Assembly (NCBI GenBank): GCA_020353055.1
Contig: CP070686.1
Coordinates: 1,994,308-2,058,307, forward strand
Length of the DNA: 64,000 nucleotides
From: Caldifarciminota bacterium
GTDB lineage: Bacteria; Hydrothermota; Tepidihabitantia; SM23-42
Direction of reading: 5' to 3'
Below are positions 15,322 to 25,197 of this stretch, piece by piece (positions within the stretch are counted from its first letter, which is position 1; every line of letters starts with the position of its first letter). Below the pieces are notes generated by a model. It was not told the origin of the DNA. It made no database searches and worked only from the letters and a program-made list of their open reading frames with translations. A program made the position numbers and the translations under genes.

Positions 15322-17376
15322 ATGCGACGGTTGCTTGTCATATGGACGCTTATTATGCTTTGCCTGATTTCCTGCAAAGGGAAGGGAGAGAAATTCCTTG
15401 GTGAGCAGGGTGGGAGTCTGACCATTGGTACTATGGACATGCCCACAAGACTCAGTCCCCTCGAGCCTTCGGTATTCTCATCTGATGAGATTATGAATCT
15501 ATTATTTCTCCGCCTCCATGAAATTGATAGAAATACGGGCAAAATGAGACCGGTATTGGCGGAATCCTGGGAATTCTCGGAAGATTTGAAGTCAATTACC
15601 TACTATCTGAGGAAAGGCGTTGAATGGTGGGATGGTCAGCCAGTTACCGCGCATGATGTGCTTTATACTTACGAACAGATGAAGGATCCTGAAAACAACT
15701 ATGCAAACATTAGTATGCTTCGGTTCATAAGCAAGGTTGAAGTGCTTAACGACTACGCGGTAATGTTCACTTTTGACAAAGTGTACGCTGATATTTTGAC
15801 AGATTCCGACATAATGCCGGTGCCCAAGCACTTACACGAGCAACTCGGCCATCAATTTAGCATATCACCAATAGGTAATGGACCTTATCGGATAAAAGAA
15901 TGGGTTCGTGGCTCGGAAATCATTTTGGAGGCAAATGATGGCTATTATGGCGGGCGCCCGCCTCTTGATGAAATTCACATCAAACAATTTAGAAACATCG
16001 ATCAAATGCTAAATGATTTTGCAGACGGCGGGCTGGAGATGATATTCGGCATTCCGCCAAGTACTGCGGATGCACTCAGTGGTAACGATAATGTTAGTAT
16101 CTATTCGCGGCCAGGTAATTCTTATCTTTACGTTGGATGGAATCTAACTCACACGTTTCTCGGGGAAGGACCAGTTCGCAGGGCTTTAGCGATGGCCATT
16201 GATAGGCAACGTATATTGAGGGAACTTTATGGCGGTATGGGGGAAATTTCTTTAGGACCGCTACCGCCATCGTCGTGGGGATACAATGCAGAAATTCAGC
16301 CTATTCCGTATGATGTCGAGGGAGCGCGAACTTTGTTACGTGATAATGGATTCGTTGACTATAATCGTAATGGGATTATCGATAAAGATCGAAGGGATTT
16401 TACGATTAGGATAGTCACGAATTCGGAAAACGCTGACCGAGTAGCGATATTGCGCTATGTGTCCGATGATCTGCGGAAAATTGGCATAAGAGTAACTGTA
16501 CAAACTCTTCAGGCTGAGGATTTTGTCACCGCCCTTTTGAATAGACAATTCGACGGTTTTGTTATGGGCTGGCGGGTTGGTGAAAAGATAGATCCAACCC
16601 TGTACTGGCATTCAAGGGGTCGATATAACTTGGTGTCTTATAGTAACGGAAAAGTGGATTCACTGATCGATGCGGGTATTTCCATGTTGGATCGCAAAAA
16701 AGCGAGAGCAGTGTGGAATGAATTTCAGCAGATAGTTTATGACGAGCAGCCATACTTTTTCCTTGTAGTGCCTCATAATATAGCTGCGACATACAAGCGA
16801 GTGAAGGGTGTTGATCGTGAGGTAAGATTGGCAAGTGCTACTGAGTATTGGATACCAGAGACAGAACGACGTGTTAGCGTGACCGCGGTAATGCCCGAAA
16901 TTGAGAGAGCAGCAGAGGGAACATCAACCGTGGGTTCCCAGCCAGTTGGTGTCGACACAACTGTTACGACAACTGAGGAAGCATCGTCTGTCATCGCCCC
17001 GGAGATGATTCTCGAAGCAGCAGCACAGAGTGATACAGCGGTTGCAGATACCGGTTCAACTTCTCTTATCGCAGCGTTGCCGCCAGCACCTCCTAAACCA
17101 TCGGTCATCGCGCGTGCGGAAGCCGTTAAGCGCATTCAACCCAAATATCCTGCCGCTGCTCTGGAATTTGCGGCTTCCGGTACTGTCGTTGTTAGGGTTC
17201 TTGTTGGTGTCGACGGGTTAGTCAAAGACGCTGTAATCATAAAAAGCTTCGGTAATCCGGCGTGTGAACAGGCAGCGCTGAATGCCGCACGCCAGTGGGA
17301 ATTCACTCCCGCAACGAAAGACGGCGCACCCTTTGAACAGAGAGTTTCAATTCCATTTACATTCACACCAGATTAG
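15322..17376 (+). CDS. Extracellular solute-binding lipoprotein (SBP family 5) fused to a TonB C-terminal domain
   Basis: 684 residues in two parts. A lipoprotein signal (1-17) ends in LISC with cysteine 18. Residues about 30-515 are an oligopeptide/nickel-type solute-binding domain (SBP_bac_5): LAESWEFSEDLKSITYYLRKG, WWDGQPVTAHDVLYT, GNGPYRIKEW and the RRALAMAIDRQRI region are all typical. A low-complexity Ala/Thr/Pro linker (about 535-600) leads to a TonB family C-terminal domain (about 603-684: IQPKYPAAALEF, GTVVVRVLVGVDG, ALNAARQWEFTPA, VSIPFTF). TonB normally has an N-terminal membrane helix and spans from the inner membrane; here a lipid anchor and a binding protein replace it. The gene stands alone with its own promoter; no ABC permeases follow. 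Function of the fusion is unknown. Confidence 0.85.
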   Translation: MRRLLVIWTLIMLCLISCKGKGEKFLGEQGGSLTIGTMDMPTRLSPLEPSVFSSDEIMNLLFLRLHEIDRNTGKMRPVLAESWEFSEDLKSITYYLRKGVEWWDGQPVTAHDVLYTYEQMKDPENNYANISMLRFISKVEVLNDYAVMFTFDKVYADILTDSDIMPVPKHLHEQLGHQFSISPIGNGPYRIKEWVRGSEIILEANDGYYGGRPPLDEIHIKQFRNIDQMLNDFADGGLEMIFGIPPSTADALSGNDNVSIYSRPGNSYLYVGWNLTHTFLGEGPVRRALAMAIDRQRILRELYGGMGEISLGPLPPSSWGYNAEIQPIPYDVEGARTLLRDNGFVDYNRNGIIDKDRRDFTIRIVTNSENADRVAILRYVSDDLRKIGIRVTVQTLQAEDFVTALLNRQFDGFVMGWRVGEKIDPTLYWHSRGRYNLVSYSNGKVDSLIDAGISMLDRKKARAVWNEFQQIVYDEQPYFFLVVPHNIAATYKRVKGVDREVRLASATEYWIPETERRVSVTAVMPEIERAAEGTSTVGSQPVGVDTTVTTTEEASSVIAPEMILEAAAQSDTAVADTGSTSLIAALPPAPPKPSVIARAEAVKRIQPKYPAAALEFAASGTVVVRVLVGVDGLVKDAVIIKSFGNPACEQAALNAARQWEFTPATKDGAPFEQRVSIPFTFTPD

Positions 17377-17383
17377 AAGAATC

Positions 17384-17438
17384 GGGGTCTCTACTTTATT
17401 TTTAGTTATTTGATATTTCGCCCTCCGGTAGAGACCCC
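17384..17438. terminator. 11-bp perfect inverted repeat between convergent genes
   Basis: GGGGTCTCTAC (17384-17394) and its exact inverse (17428-17438) with a 33-base AT-rich loop, lying between the SBP-TonB gene and the convergent porX gene. It lacks a T tract on either side, so use as a bidirectional terminator is plausible but unproven. The other bases of this 190-base gap show nothing I can name. Confidence 0.45.
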
Positions 17439-17566
17439 ACATTTCTAACCGGCGATGTTGAACGGCTATGGTAACGACGCCCGAAACCTGAAATTCAAAA
17501 TCTTATATACAAATGACAAAAACAACGAACGGTGTGTTATTATGCCGTAAGACTTTGTCGATCTGT

Positions 17567-19075
17567 TTATCTTGGCTTTAATACTCCTACAGGCAGGATT
17601 GTTTCCTCGGTGGATATGCCACCGTGCTGGAATGTATATTTGAATTCCCTTTCATACTCGGTAGGTTTCGTCGGGTATATGAAGTAGTAATCTTCCTTGG
17701 CGATGGCAAAGCGGACTGACGGATCCTCACTGGGTAAGCATATGTCCCCTGGATTGTTCAGAAGCAGAGCATTCTTTTTGTCCACTCTCAGGGCTGGACC
17801 GTATTTGTATCGAAGATTGGGTGATATCTCGCGTCCACCATAAATGATAGTAGGCCGCCGAACTCTTATGAAACCATGGTCGGTGGTAAGTATCAGACGT
17901 CTGTTGTTGGTCAGCAAACTTCTAAACAATTCGAATATAGGTGACATCGGGAACCAATAAGCCAGTATGTTTAGTAGAACCCTTTCATCGTCGAGTATAC
18001 CCTTTAAGTCACCACGTCCGGGGATGGAATGGATAAGCATATCAAAGAAATTTATGACGATGATCACAATCTCGGTCGATTCTCCTTTGATTTTCTCTAT
18101 ACTTTTCTCTATTTCGGTAATTGATGATAATTTGTAGAATGAGAAATTTACCCGCAGGTTATTACGCTTCAATTGTTCGTTGAACAGATCTCTTTCAAAT
18201 CTATTCTGCCCTTTTTCATCATATGTCCAGTATTGCGGATACTGTTGAACTATTTCCAGTGGTAATAGTCCAGCGAATATAGAGTTCCTTGAATAAGGCG
18301 TGGCTGTCGGCAATATCGAATAGTAGTAGTGATTGGTTATTTCATAGTAATCCTTCAAAAAGGGAATCAGTTTCATATACTGATCCAGGCGCATTGAGTC
18401 AAAAATCACAAAGTAGACCGGTCCATCGTTTAGCGTAGGGAAAACGATGTGGGAGAAAATTTGGTGGGACATGATAGGACCTTTGCCCCTGAGAAAATTA
18501 GCGTATTGGTTTTCAATATATTTGGCAAAGCCAGCGTTACCTTCTCGCTTCTTCTCTTCATGTATCGTTTTGAGGTCCTTGCTGCCGAACTCGAGGAGCC
18601 GTGTGTCCCACGACACGATGTTTCTGTAGTATTCAATCCATTCATTATAGTCTTTCGGTTCTATCATAGTTCGGAGCTGTGTAGAATATTCTTCCGCCAT
18701 CTTTTCCTCTATTATCACTCGGCGTTTCAGCGTGCGATTCAGTACGGAAAGAAGTTGATTGTAACTAAAGGGTTTTGTTATATAATCATCGACCCAACCG
18801 CCATAAGCCTGCGTCATCAGATTCTCTTCTTCACTCTTAGTGACCATAACGACAAGCTGTTGTGAGTTTTCGCTCTTGATTTTTCTGAGTACCTCGAGAC
18901 CATCTACTCCGGGCATGATTTCATCGAGAAAAATAAGATCGAATGATTCTTTATTTGCCAGTTTAACACCATCTTCACCGCTCGGAGCGGTTTTAACCTC
19001 ATACCCTTCTTTCTGGAGAAGGTAAATGAAAGGTTTCAGTAAATCTATTTCATCGTCGATCCATAGAAGTTTCAT
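17567..19075 (-). CDS. porX: PorX-like response regulator with PglZ/alkaline-phosphatase-fold effector
   Basis: 502 residues. An N-terminal receiver (1-120) has the acidic pair DDE (7-9), phospho-acceptor FLDEIMPG (D51), TKSEEE (about 79-84) and KPF (about 102). A linker leads to a C-terminal PglZ-type domain of the alkaline phosphatase superfamily: FDSMRLDQ near 228, PTATPYSRN near 256 (putative metal/nucleophile threonine), TTDHGF near 398 and QHGG near 485. This is the architecture of Porphyromonas PorX, which controls type IX secretion and whose effector domain is a zinc enzyme acting on oligonucleotides. It overlaps the kinase gene by 4 bases and is the last gene of the tig-clpPX operon. 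Receiver and effector residues seem intact. Confidence 0.88.
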   Translation of the reverse strand: MKLLWIDDEIDLLKPFIYLLQKEGYEVKTAPSGEDGVKLANKESFDLIFLDEIMPGVDGLEVLRKIKSENSQQLVVMVTKSEEENLMTQAYGGWVDDYITKPFSYNQLLSVLNRTLKRRVIIEEKMAEEYSTQLRTMIEPKDYNEWIEYYRNIVSWDTRLLEFGSKDLKTIHEEKKREGNAGFAKYIENQYANFLRGKGPIMSHQIFSHIVFPTLNDGPVYFVIFDSMRLDQYMKLIPFLKDYYEITNHYYYSILPTATPYSRNSIFAGLLPLEIVQQYPQYWTYDEKGQNRFERDLFNEQLKRNNLRVNFSFYKLSSITEIEKSIEKIKGESTEIVIIVINFFDMLIHSIPGRGDLKGILDDERVLLNILAYWFPMSPIFELFRSLLTNNRRLILTTDHGFIRVRRPTIIYGGREISPNLRYKYGPALRVDKKNALLLNNPGDICLPSEDPSVRFAIAKEDYYFIYPTKPTEYEREFKYTFQHGGISTEETILPVGVLKPR

Positions 19076-20208
19076 TTTTGCACTCCCGGTATATAGATTT
19101 CAAAAGATGTTCCCTTAGAACCTGTTTCCCTTAGAGATAATTTACCCTTATGGTATTCTTCGATTATCCTTTTCGTAAGGACTAAACCTAATCCCCATCC
19201 GTATTTTTTGGTTGTATATCCTGGTTTAAATATACTGCCGCCGCTTTTTATGCCTCTACCAGTATCGGTGATCTCGATAATCGCTCCGTTAATATCATAG
19301 GTTCTTATTGATATTTCACCGGCTTGTGCACCGATTGCATCCAGTCCGTTTTTCAATATATTTTCTATTGCCCACCCAAGGAGAACATCGTCGAATCTTA
19401 CTGCAGGTAAACTACGGTATTCCTCGATAAATCTGATCTGGGCGTGCGCGCGTCTTCTTATATAGTTGACTGAGCCTTTGATCGTATCAGTGGGGTCTTT
19501 TTCAACTAATCGTGGCGGAAGACCAATACGCGAGAATTTCTCAAGCACTTCACGCATCCGCATGGCGTCTTCATGAATTCCTTCATAAGTTTCAGATTCG
19601 ATGTTTCCTTTTATGGTTTCGAGCCAGCCTATGAGTGAAGATAACGGCGTTGCCAGTTGATGAGCAGTTTCTTTGGCGAGAGAATTCCAGATTTTTTCTT
19701 CAATGCTCTTCCGGTAAATCAAATAACCCCAAAATCCTAAAAATAGAAAGGCAATCAGAAAAACGGTTTCAACGAACGGCAGAATCTGTAAGGATTTGGT
19801 GAAAGGGGATAGTCCCCAGTGGACGTGACCGAGAAGGGTAGAATCGGCTCCATGTCTTATTACCATGGGTATAGGTTTCTGCACACGATCCAGTTTTTCT
19901 GCTGCTCTGTACAAATCTTTCTCTTCGACGTTCTTGGATGAGTATGGAGTTCCATCGGCGTCAGTCAAGATCACGGGAAAATCGATTCGCTTAATGACCA
20001 TTTCGTAGAACAGCTCAAGCAATCTTTCTTCGTCAATACTGGGGCCACGAGCGAACTCTGCGAACAGGCGCGAGGTCGTTTCTGTTTCTGTTCTTATGCG
20101 TTGGATCAAGTAGTTCGAATAGATATATGTCACGATACCTATCAGAGCGATCCCGATGAGGAAATAGATTGCCAGGGCTCGTGAGCTCAGTCGGTGTCTG
20201 AAAACCAT
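19072..20208 (-). CDS. PorY-like membrane sensor histidine kinase
   Basis: 378-residue inner-membrane kinase. Membrane segments lie at about 10-32 and 142-165, with a periplasmic sensor of about 110 residues between them. The H-box AKETAHQLATPLSSLIGW (phospho-acceptor His at about 181) has the AHQL(G/A)TP form typical of Bacteroidetes kinases of the PorY kind. The ATP-binding domain shows AIENILKNGLDAI (N-box), ITDTGRGI (G1) and YGWGLGLVLTKRI (G2). The stop overlaps the porX start by 4 bases, so it is the natural partner of PorX. It should sense an envelope state; the signal is unknown. PorY is not named in the gene symbol because the family is poorly resolved by eye. Confidence 0.82.
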   Translation of the reverse strand: MVFRHRLSSRALAIYFLIGIALIGIVTYIYSNYLIQRIRTETETTSRLFAEFARGPSIDEERLLELFYEMVIKRIDFPVILTDADGTPYSSKNVEEKDLYRAAEKLDRVQKPIPMVIRHGADSTLLGHVHWGLSPFTKSLQILPFVETVFLIAFLFLGFWGYLIYRKSIEEKIWNSLAKETAHQLATPLSSLIGWLETIKGNIESETYEGIHEDAMRMREVLEKFSRIGLPPRLVEKDPTDTIKGSVNYIRRRAHAQIRFIEEYRSLPAVRFDDVLLGWAIENILKNGLDAIGAQAGEISIRTYDINGAIIEITDTGRGIKSGGSIFKPGYTTKKYGWGLGLVLTKRIIEEYHKGKLSLRETGSKGTSFEIYIPGVQK

Positions 20209-20214
20209 AATCTC

Positions 20215-20955
20215 TTAGATCAATATCTCTTTGTTGTGAAGAACTGCGAATTCGTGGAAGGCATCTTTTTTCCCGTAATATGCATCAGTGATGTACAGGA
20301 TTTTCCAAATCTCTGGATCATCAGGCATGACATCTTGTCCTACAACGACGCTACCTCCTTTCCAGTCGACCGGTGTGGTTTCATTGACGAAGAGCAATGG
20401 ACGTGATTTGCGGTATTTTCTCTCCACTGCTTTCAATTCGCGGCTGTAAAAATGAAACATTTCCTGCCCGTTTTCTGATTCGATATTGAAGAATTCACTA
20501 AGAGATGTATATCCATCCTTAACTAGTATGTTGTAGTAAGGGAAAATATCTTTGCTGTAGAATGATATGCGTCTTTGGATATTCCCTAAATAGGGTAGTG
20601 ATAGATTCGCGGGTTGGTTCAATTCAATGAGAAAATGAAAGTGTCTGTTTCCTAATTGCAAAGCCACGCGCTTATAATCTTCCGAGAAAAGCGACGGACA
20701 CTTTTCATATAGAATGATCTCGAACTGCTTTGATTTTATGATGGACCGTATGGGTTCAAGATTCTTGGGCATGAGAGTAACAACGTTCCCGATCTTGCTA
20801 AGTCCAACAAGGAAAGGTGCGGCTTTGAACAGATCCGCGGCATTTTCGGGCAGTGAAACCAAGTGCCACAATTTTTTCTTGGTGCCGAGAGGTTTGAAAG
20901 GACGGTAAAATCTCTTCCTGCTTATTTTTAGATATAGCGGCATGAAGATTTTCAT
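20215..20955 (-). CDS. Hypothetical protein, weakly like a GT9 heptosyltransferase
   Basis: 246 residues, not recognised with confidence. The N-terminal half ([49 protein letters not shown]) recalls the first Rossmann half of family 9 glycosyltransferases, and the second half is short. No signal peptide or membrane segment. The start is set at 20955 because ATG there overlaps the clpX stop (ATGA) and AAAGGA lies upstream; the open frame extends further but without a start signal. It sits between clpX and the porY-like gene with a 6-base gap to the latter, so it belongs to the operon. A regulatory or chaperone-related role is possible but unsupported. Confidence 0.6.
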   Translation of the reverse strand: MKIFMPLYLKISRKRFYRPFKPLGTKKKLWHLVSLPENAADLFKAAPFLVGLSKIGNVVTLMPKNLEPIRSIIKSKQFEIILYEKCPSLFSEDYKRVALQLGNRHFHFLIELNQPANLSLPYLGNIQRRISFYSKDIFPYYNILVKDGYTSLSEFFNIESENGQEMFHFYSRELKAVERKYRKSRPLLFVNETTPVDWKGGSVVVGQDVMPDDPEIWKILYITDAYYGKKDAFHEFAVLHNKEILI

Positions 20956-22166
20956 TGCGCTTTTTTCCTTTTCTTCGCAATGTATTTCGGACATGCCTTT
21001 CGCTGCAAAACCTGACGCGTTATAATACACTTTTCAATACCTTTTTTGTCGGGTAGGTGAAACATAATATCCAGCATATGATTTTCCATAATAGACCGAA
21101 GGGCTCTCGCTCCCGTGTTATATTTCAGCGCTTGTTTGGTTAGTTCCTTGATGGCATCATCGGTAAATTCAAGATGCACACCTTCCATCTGGAAGTACTT
21201 CGAATACTGTTTCAAGAGCGAGTTTTTTGGTTTGACAAGTATCTCGGCAAGTGCATCTCTTGATAACTTATGGAGAGGTGCGATGATTGGCACACGTCCA
21301 ACGAATTCAGGAAGCAATCCATACTTCACGAGGTCATCTGGTTCTATGGACTCGATAACATCATCATAATTGTGTTTTTGATCATGCGCTTTACCCAAGA
21401 ATCCCATCGTCGATTTATCGAGTCTTCTGGAAATGATTTCATCGATGCCGGTGAACGTACCTCCCAGAATGAACAGGATATTTGAGGTATTGACGCGTAT
21501 GTATTCCTGTTCCGGGTGCTTCCTTCCACCTTGCGGGGGAACATTTGCCTCCGTACCTTCGAGTATTTTTAGCAGTGCTTGTTGTACCCCTTCACCAGAT
21601 ACATCTCTGGTTATGGATGGTGAATCTGATTTCCTTGTGATTTTGTCAATTTCATCAAGGTAGATGATGCCGATTTCTGCATTCTGTATGTTATAGTTTG
21701 CGGATTGTAGCAAGCGGAGCAGAATATTCTCAACATCCTCGCCCACATATCCGGCTTCGGTGAGCGGTGTTGCATCAGAAATGGAGAAAGGGACATGAAG
21801 CAGATGTGCGAGAGTTTGTGCAATCAGTGTTTTGCCGGTACCAGTAGGTCCTACAAGTAGTATGTTACTCTTCTGAATTTCGATATCATTCTTCTTGTTA
21901 CTGATTCTCTTGTAGTGATTGTATACCGCTACGGAGATAGCTTTTTTTGCGCGCTCCTGGCCGATTACATATTGGTCGAGGAAGGATTTAATTTCTGCAG
22001 GTTTCGGCAGGACAAAATTGCTCAAGGGTGAGAATTCTGTCTCATCTTTTACTATGCTACTGCAAATGCTGACACACTCGTCGCAAATGTAAGCCCGATG
22101 TCCACGGAACATCCTTTTGACCGCCGGTTTGGGTCTTTGACAGAACGAGCATACGATACGTGGCAC
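20952..22166 (-). CDS. clpX: ClpX, ATPase subunit of the ClpXP protease
   Basis: 404 residues. The N-terminal zinc-binding domain has CSFC (6-9) and CDEC (28-31), used in adaptor and substrate recognition. The AAA+ domain shows Walker A GPTGTGKT near 109, Walker [11 protein letters not shown] near 170, the pore loop GYVGEDV near 140, and sensor regions with [11 protein letters not shown] and the C-terminal GARALRS. It unfolds tagged proteins and feeds them to ClpP. It starts with GTG directly after the clpP stop, with AAAGGA 9 bases upstream, and ends with a 4-base overlap into the next gene. The last 15 residues are a basic tail (KKRKKAQ). Confidence 0.95.
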   Translation of the reverse strand: MPRIVCSFCQRPKPAVKRMFRGHRAYICDECVSICSSIVKDETEFSPLSNFVLPKPAEIKSFLDQYVIGQERAKKAISVAVYNHYKRISNKKNDIEIQKSNILLVGPTGTGKTLIAQTLAHLLHVPFSISDATPLTEAGYVGEDVENILLRLLQSANYNIQNAEIGIIYLDEIDKITRKSDSPSITRDVSGEGVQQALLKILEGTEANVPPQGGRKHPEQEYIRVNTSNILFILGGTFTGIDEIISRRLDKSTMGFLGKAHDQKHNYDDVIESIEPDDLVKYGLLPEFVGRVPIIAPLHKLSRDALAEILVKPKNSLLKQYSKYFQMEGVHLEFTDDAIKELTKQALKYNTGARALRSIMENHMLDIMFHLPDKKGIEKCIITRQVLQRKACPKYIAKKRKKAQ

Positions 22167-22754
22167 TTAGTGTTTTCCTTTGTCGAGAATTTCGTCGATT
22201 ATTCCATATTTCTTTGCTTCCTGAGCGGACATGAAGTAGTTACGGTCAGTATCCTTGCTGATCTTGTCTTCACCTTGTCCGGTGTGTTTTGAGAACAATT
22301 TGTTCAAGACCTCTCGGATTGTCAGTACTTCTTTTGCATGAATTGCTATATCCGAAGCCTGACCCTGAAATGCTCCTTCTGGCTGATGTATCATCACGCG
22401 CGCGTGTGGTAATGCGTATCTCTTGCCGTTAGCACCGGCCGCGAGTAGCAGGGCTGCCATGCTGGCGGCCATGCCTATGCATATTGTGGAGACTTGCGGT
22501 TTAACAAACTGCATCGTATCGTAGACTGCTAATCCTGACGAAACAATGCCTCCCGGCGAGTTGATATAGAGATTGATATCCTTTGATGCATCTTCAGCAG
22601 CTAAGAAAAGTAATTGAGCCATTACGAGATTCGCAATGTTATCATCTATTGGTGTTCCGATGAAGATGATTCGCTCTTTCAGAAGGCGGGAATAGATATC
22701 GTACGCGCGTTCACCGCGACCTGTTTGTTCAATGACGAACGGTATGGGTATCAT
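22167..22754 (-). CDS. clpP: ClpP, proteolytic subunit of Clp proteases
   Basis: 195-residue serine peptidase that forms the barrel used by ClpX and, in organisms that have it, ClpC. The catalytic triad is complete: S98 in GMAASMAA, H123 in MIHQPEG and D172 in KDTDRNYFM. Typical NSPGG and ERIIFIG motifs are present. The start is set at the ATG at 22754 ([21 protein letters not shown], the usual beginning), preceded by AAAGGAGG at good spacing; the frame upstream lacks a signal. It overlaps the trigger-factor gene by 26 bases. Only one ClpP is seen in the window. Confidence 0.96.
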   Translation of the reverse strand: MIPIPFVIEQTGRGERAYDIYSRLLKERIIFIGTPIDDNIANLVMAQLLFLAAEDASKDINLYINSPGGIVSSGLAVYDTMQFVKPQVSTICIGMAASMAALLLAAGANGKRYALPHARVMIHQPEGAFQGQASDIAIHAKEVLTIREVLNKLFSKHTGQGEDKISKDTDRNYFMSAQEAKKYGIIDEILDKGKH

Positions 22755-23940
22755 TGGCTGCCTCCTTTGGTGACAATATTCGACTTTTTTCACTTATTTT
22801 GGCGTTTTTGAAGAGGAAGTCGAGCGTTTTCTCCCTGTTCAGAATACCGCCAAGATAATCAATCACGTCGTTACGGTTTTGATCGGTTAGTTTAATTCCC
22901 ATCCTTGTGACAAGGTCCATGATCTCCGCTTCGCCTACTTGAAGATCTTCCTTCGCAGTAATTTTGTTCAGAATAAGATTGAATCGTATTCTTTTCTCAG
23001 CGACAGACCAGAATCTTTCCTTATTGGAATCGGAGTCAGGCATGCCATAATCTTTGAGAATTTTCTCGTACTCTTTTTGTATCAATGTGTCTGGTACCTG
23101 GAACTTAATCCTCTCCAGTAGTACTTCCGAAATCGATTCTTTTAGATCGTCCTCGATTCTCTTCTCCTCTTGTTTCTTGACACTTTCGAGGACTTTTGTC
23201 TTCAATTCCTCTAGATTAGTCAATTTCATTATTTTAGCGAAGTTATCATCGATCTGGGGTAGATTCTTTTCTTCGATCTTCTTGACCGATAGCAAATAGT
23301 GTTTTTCATCGACCTTGACCTCTTTCTTATCTGAAACCTTCATGCCAACGAGTGCTCTGTTCAGCTGGTCGGGCAGCGAACGATCACCTATGCGCACTTT
23401 TTGGTCAGATTCGTTTCGGGACGCTCCTTTTTCTCTGACTTCAACATCCATTGTAATCAGGTCATCAACTACCGCAGGTCGATTGACCTCCCGTATTGTC
23501 GCATGCTGCTCCTGCAAGGCATTCATACCTTGCTGCAACAAGAAATCGTCTGGAGCAGGAGGTTCTTTAAATACCTCGATATTTAAGTAATTTTCTACAT
23601 TGAATTCAGGAATGACTTCAACAAATAGTCGAATTCTAATCGGATCCGTATCTTCAATGTTCTTTATTTCAGCCTGGCCGGCAATCTGCCACTTTTTCTC
23701 GCGAAGTACGGCGAGGTACGTCTGCCTGACGAGTTTGTCCATGGCTTGTGCCTTAAGGCTTTCTGCATACCTGTTTCTTATCAGGGTTCGAGGCACGCGG
23801 CCTTTGCGGAAGCCATCAAGAGTGAGGTCTTTCCTGACGGTTTCGGTCTCCTCGATGATCAGTCTCTCCAGTTCAGCGCGTGGAACCGATATCTCCATCT
23901 CTTTGGTTGTTTCTGTTTCGTTCAATATTTTGTATTCCAA
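22729..23940 (-). CDS. tig: Trigger factor, ribosome-associated chaperone and prolyl isomerase
   Basis: 403 residues. The N-terminal ribosome-binding domain holds the signature GFRKGRVPR (about 43-51). The middle FKBP-like domain (about 150-230) has degenerate features ([27 protein letters not shown]), and the C-terminal helical domain follows. The protein is somewhat short for the family (about 430). It starts with TTG at 23940, preceded by GAGGAGA, only 18 bases from the tRNA-Leu gene, so both are likely to be on one transcript. The order tig-clpP-clpX is conserved in many bacteria; here the operon runs on through a hypothetical gene to the porY-like and porX genes. Confidence 0.93.
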   Translation of the reverse strand: MEYKILNETETTKEMEISVPRAELERLIIEETETVRKDLTLDGFRKGRVPRTLIRNRYAESLKAQAMDKLVRQTYLAVLREKKWQIAGQAEIKNIEDTDPIRIRLFVEVIPEFNVENYLNIEVFKEPPAPDDFLLQQGMNALQEQHATIREVNRPAVVDDLITMDVEVREKGASRNESDQKVRIGDRSLPDQLNRALVGMKVSDKKEVKVDEKHYLLSVKKIEEKNLPQIDDNFAKIMKLTNLEELKTKVLESVKKQEEKRIEDDLKESISEVLLERIKFQVPDTLIQKEYEKILKDYGMPDSDSNKERFWSVAEKRIRFNLILNKITAKEDLQVGEAEIMDLVTRMGIKLTDQNRNDVIDYLGGILNREKTLDFLFKNAKISEKSRILSPKEAANDTHTVRH

Positions 23941-23958
23941 AAACTATTCTCCTCAACG

Positions 23959-24041
23959 TGCGAGGAGGGGGAGTTGAACCCCCATCCCTGTTCGGGGCTG
24001 GATCCTAAATCCAGTGCGTCTGCCTGTTCCGCCATCCTCGC
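23959..24041 (-). tRNA. tRNA-Leu (anticodon TAG)
   Basis: 83-base class II tRNA: acceptor GCGAGGA pairs with TCCTCGC, anticodon stem CTGGA/TCCAG around loop TTTAGGA (anticodon TAG, leucine), a long variable arm CCCCGAACAGGGA, T arm GGGGG-TTCAACT-CCCCC and discriminator A. CCA is not encoded. It is the first unit behind a strong promoter and lies 18 bases before tig. Confidence 0.95.
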
Positions 24042-24071
24042 AAACGTAGTTATTGCAATGACTCTATCGAG

Positions 24072-24099
24072 ATTATAACCCAAAACCTACAGATGTCAA
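24072..24099 (-). promoter_or_regulatory. Promoter of the tRNA-Leu-tig-clpP-clpX-porY-porX operon
   Basis: Minus-strand TTGACA (24094-24099), 16-base spacer, TATAAT (24072-24077). Both hexamers match consensus, 30 bases ahead of the tRNA. Confidence 0.9.
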
Positions 24100-24195
24100 G
24101 TTACCCTGGTCCTGATTATCCTGGCATTCTTTTTCCAGACATTAATACAACCGCCTGTACGCGTTTGATGGAAGTCTTGAAGTGTGTTATTCTCC

Positions 24196-25107
24196 TCAGT
24201 ATACCGTGAGTTGGAATTTCTTCGGAACAGACTTCACCGGTATGACGTATTCAGGTAGGACGATTTCAGCAGGCAAGAGGTAATCGCCTGTTCCCAGTTT
24301 TGTTAACTTAATTCTGACCTCGATATCATTGTTGGAAAGTTGCCTGACACGTCCTGGTGAACCCTCAACGATCAACGTATCGAGTGCATTTTTTTCCGCC
24401 TTGGCATTTTGCCCGGGTGCGTAGACCAGGACAAGCGGTATGCCGGTCAAGGTCTTTCGTACGCTTTGCGCAATATTGATCTTTACTTCAACGCTCTTTT
24501 TCGTTGCATCAAGCATTGGAGAAGGTATCTCCAATTTCAAGTCTTTCTCGAAGGAGATACTTCGATTTCTTACGTTTAGCGACTCGGTCTGTAGTTCACT
24601 GATGTTTTGTAACATCTCTTGAGGGCCTGTAAGATATACCGTATCGAGTACTTCTATTTCATCTATGGCATAACCTTTTTTCGGCATGCCCTTTGTAGGA
24701 ACCATGACCGTAACTGCTTTCTCTACCTTTCGGTCGATTAACACATCTATTGTGGGTTTTTGAAAATCGATCTTTAGTGGTCCATAGCCCAAGGGTATTC
24801 TTAAATCTTTTGCGGATATGATAGTCTGTCCGATGTCCTTATCCGAGAGGTTACACTGTGCTTTCGGAGGTGCGGCCCAAATACTAAAAAGGGCACCGCC
24901 ACGACCTGAGAATATTACATTTATGCGGGATACGGAATCGACTATGATGAAGGAATCCGGAAGGTTGAGGTACAAGACCTTGATCTCCCGCTGGTATGAG
25001 TAATTGTTGCCGATCGCCACATATATCCACAAGCCAAAGGCGAAGATCGTTGCGAATATTTTTCTTATTGGATCCCGTGTAATGAAGGATATGATATTGT
25101 ACAACAT
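24196..25107 (-). CDS. YbbR/CdaR-like domain protein
   Basis: 303-residue envelope protein with one N-terminal membrane segment (about 16-34, FATIFAFGLWIYVAI) and repeated YbbR-like beta modules outside (VTVMVPTKGMPKKGYAIDEIEVLDTVYLTGPQEML is diagnostic when read as VxVxG..P..GY.V....P..V.v.GP). CdaR, the best-known member, regulates the diadenylate cyclase CdaA, usually encoded beside it; no such gene is adjacent here, so c-di-AMP control is only possible. The start is set at the ATG at 25107: the promoter's -10 box (25115-25120) puts the transcript start at 25108-25109, so the mRNA has at most two leader bases. Confidence 0.78.
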   Translation of the reverse strand: MLYNIISFITRDPIRKIFATIFAFGLWIYVAIGNNYSYQREIKVLYLNLPDSFIIVDSVSRINVIFSGRGGALFSIWAAPPKAQCNLSDKDIGQTIISAKDLRIPLGYGPLKIDFQKPTIDVLIDRKVEKAVTVMVPTKGMPKKGYAIDEIEVLDTVYLTGPQEMLQNISELQTESLNVRNRSISFEKDLKLEIPSPMLDATKKSVEVKINIAQSVRKTLTGIPLVLVYAPGQNAKAEKNALDTLIVEGSPGRVRQLSNNDIEVRIKLTKLGTGDYLLPAEIVLPEYVIPVKSVPKKFQLTVY

Positions 25108-25114
25108 CAAGTTA

Positions 25115-25142
25115 ATTATATATATCGGTTATCATTAATCAA
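25115..25142 (-). promoter_or_regulatory. Promoter of the YbbR gene, leaderless type
   Basis: Minus-strand TTGATT (25137-25142), 16-base spacer, TATAAT (25115-25120). Predicted start at 25108-25109 is one or two bases before the ATG at 25107. Confidence 0.65.
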
Positions 25143-25197
25143 GGTATAGATCTTCAACCCGCACGGTCGTCATCGGTATGCAGCGCCGGCGATTATG

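Noticed and set aside
17567-19075. PglZ domain as a sign of a BREX phage-defence system
   Set aside because: The domain is fused to a receiver and next to a histidine kinase, as in PorX; no brxL, pglX or other BREX gene is near.
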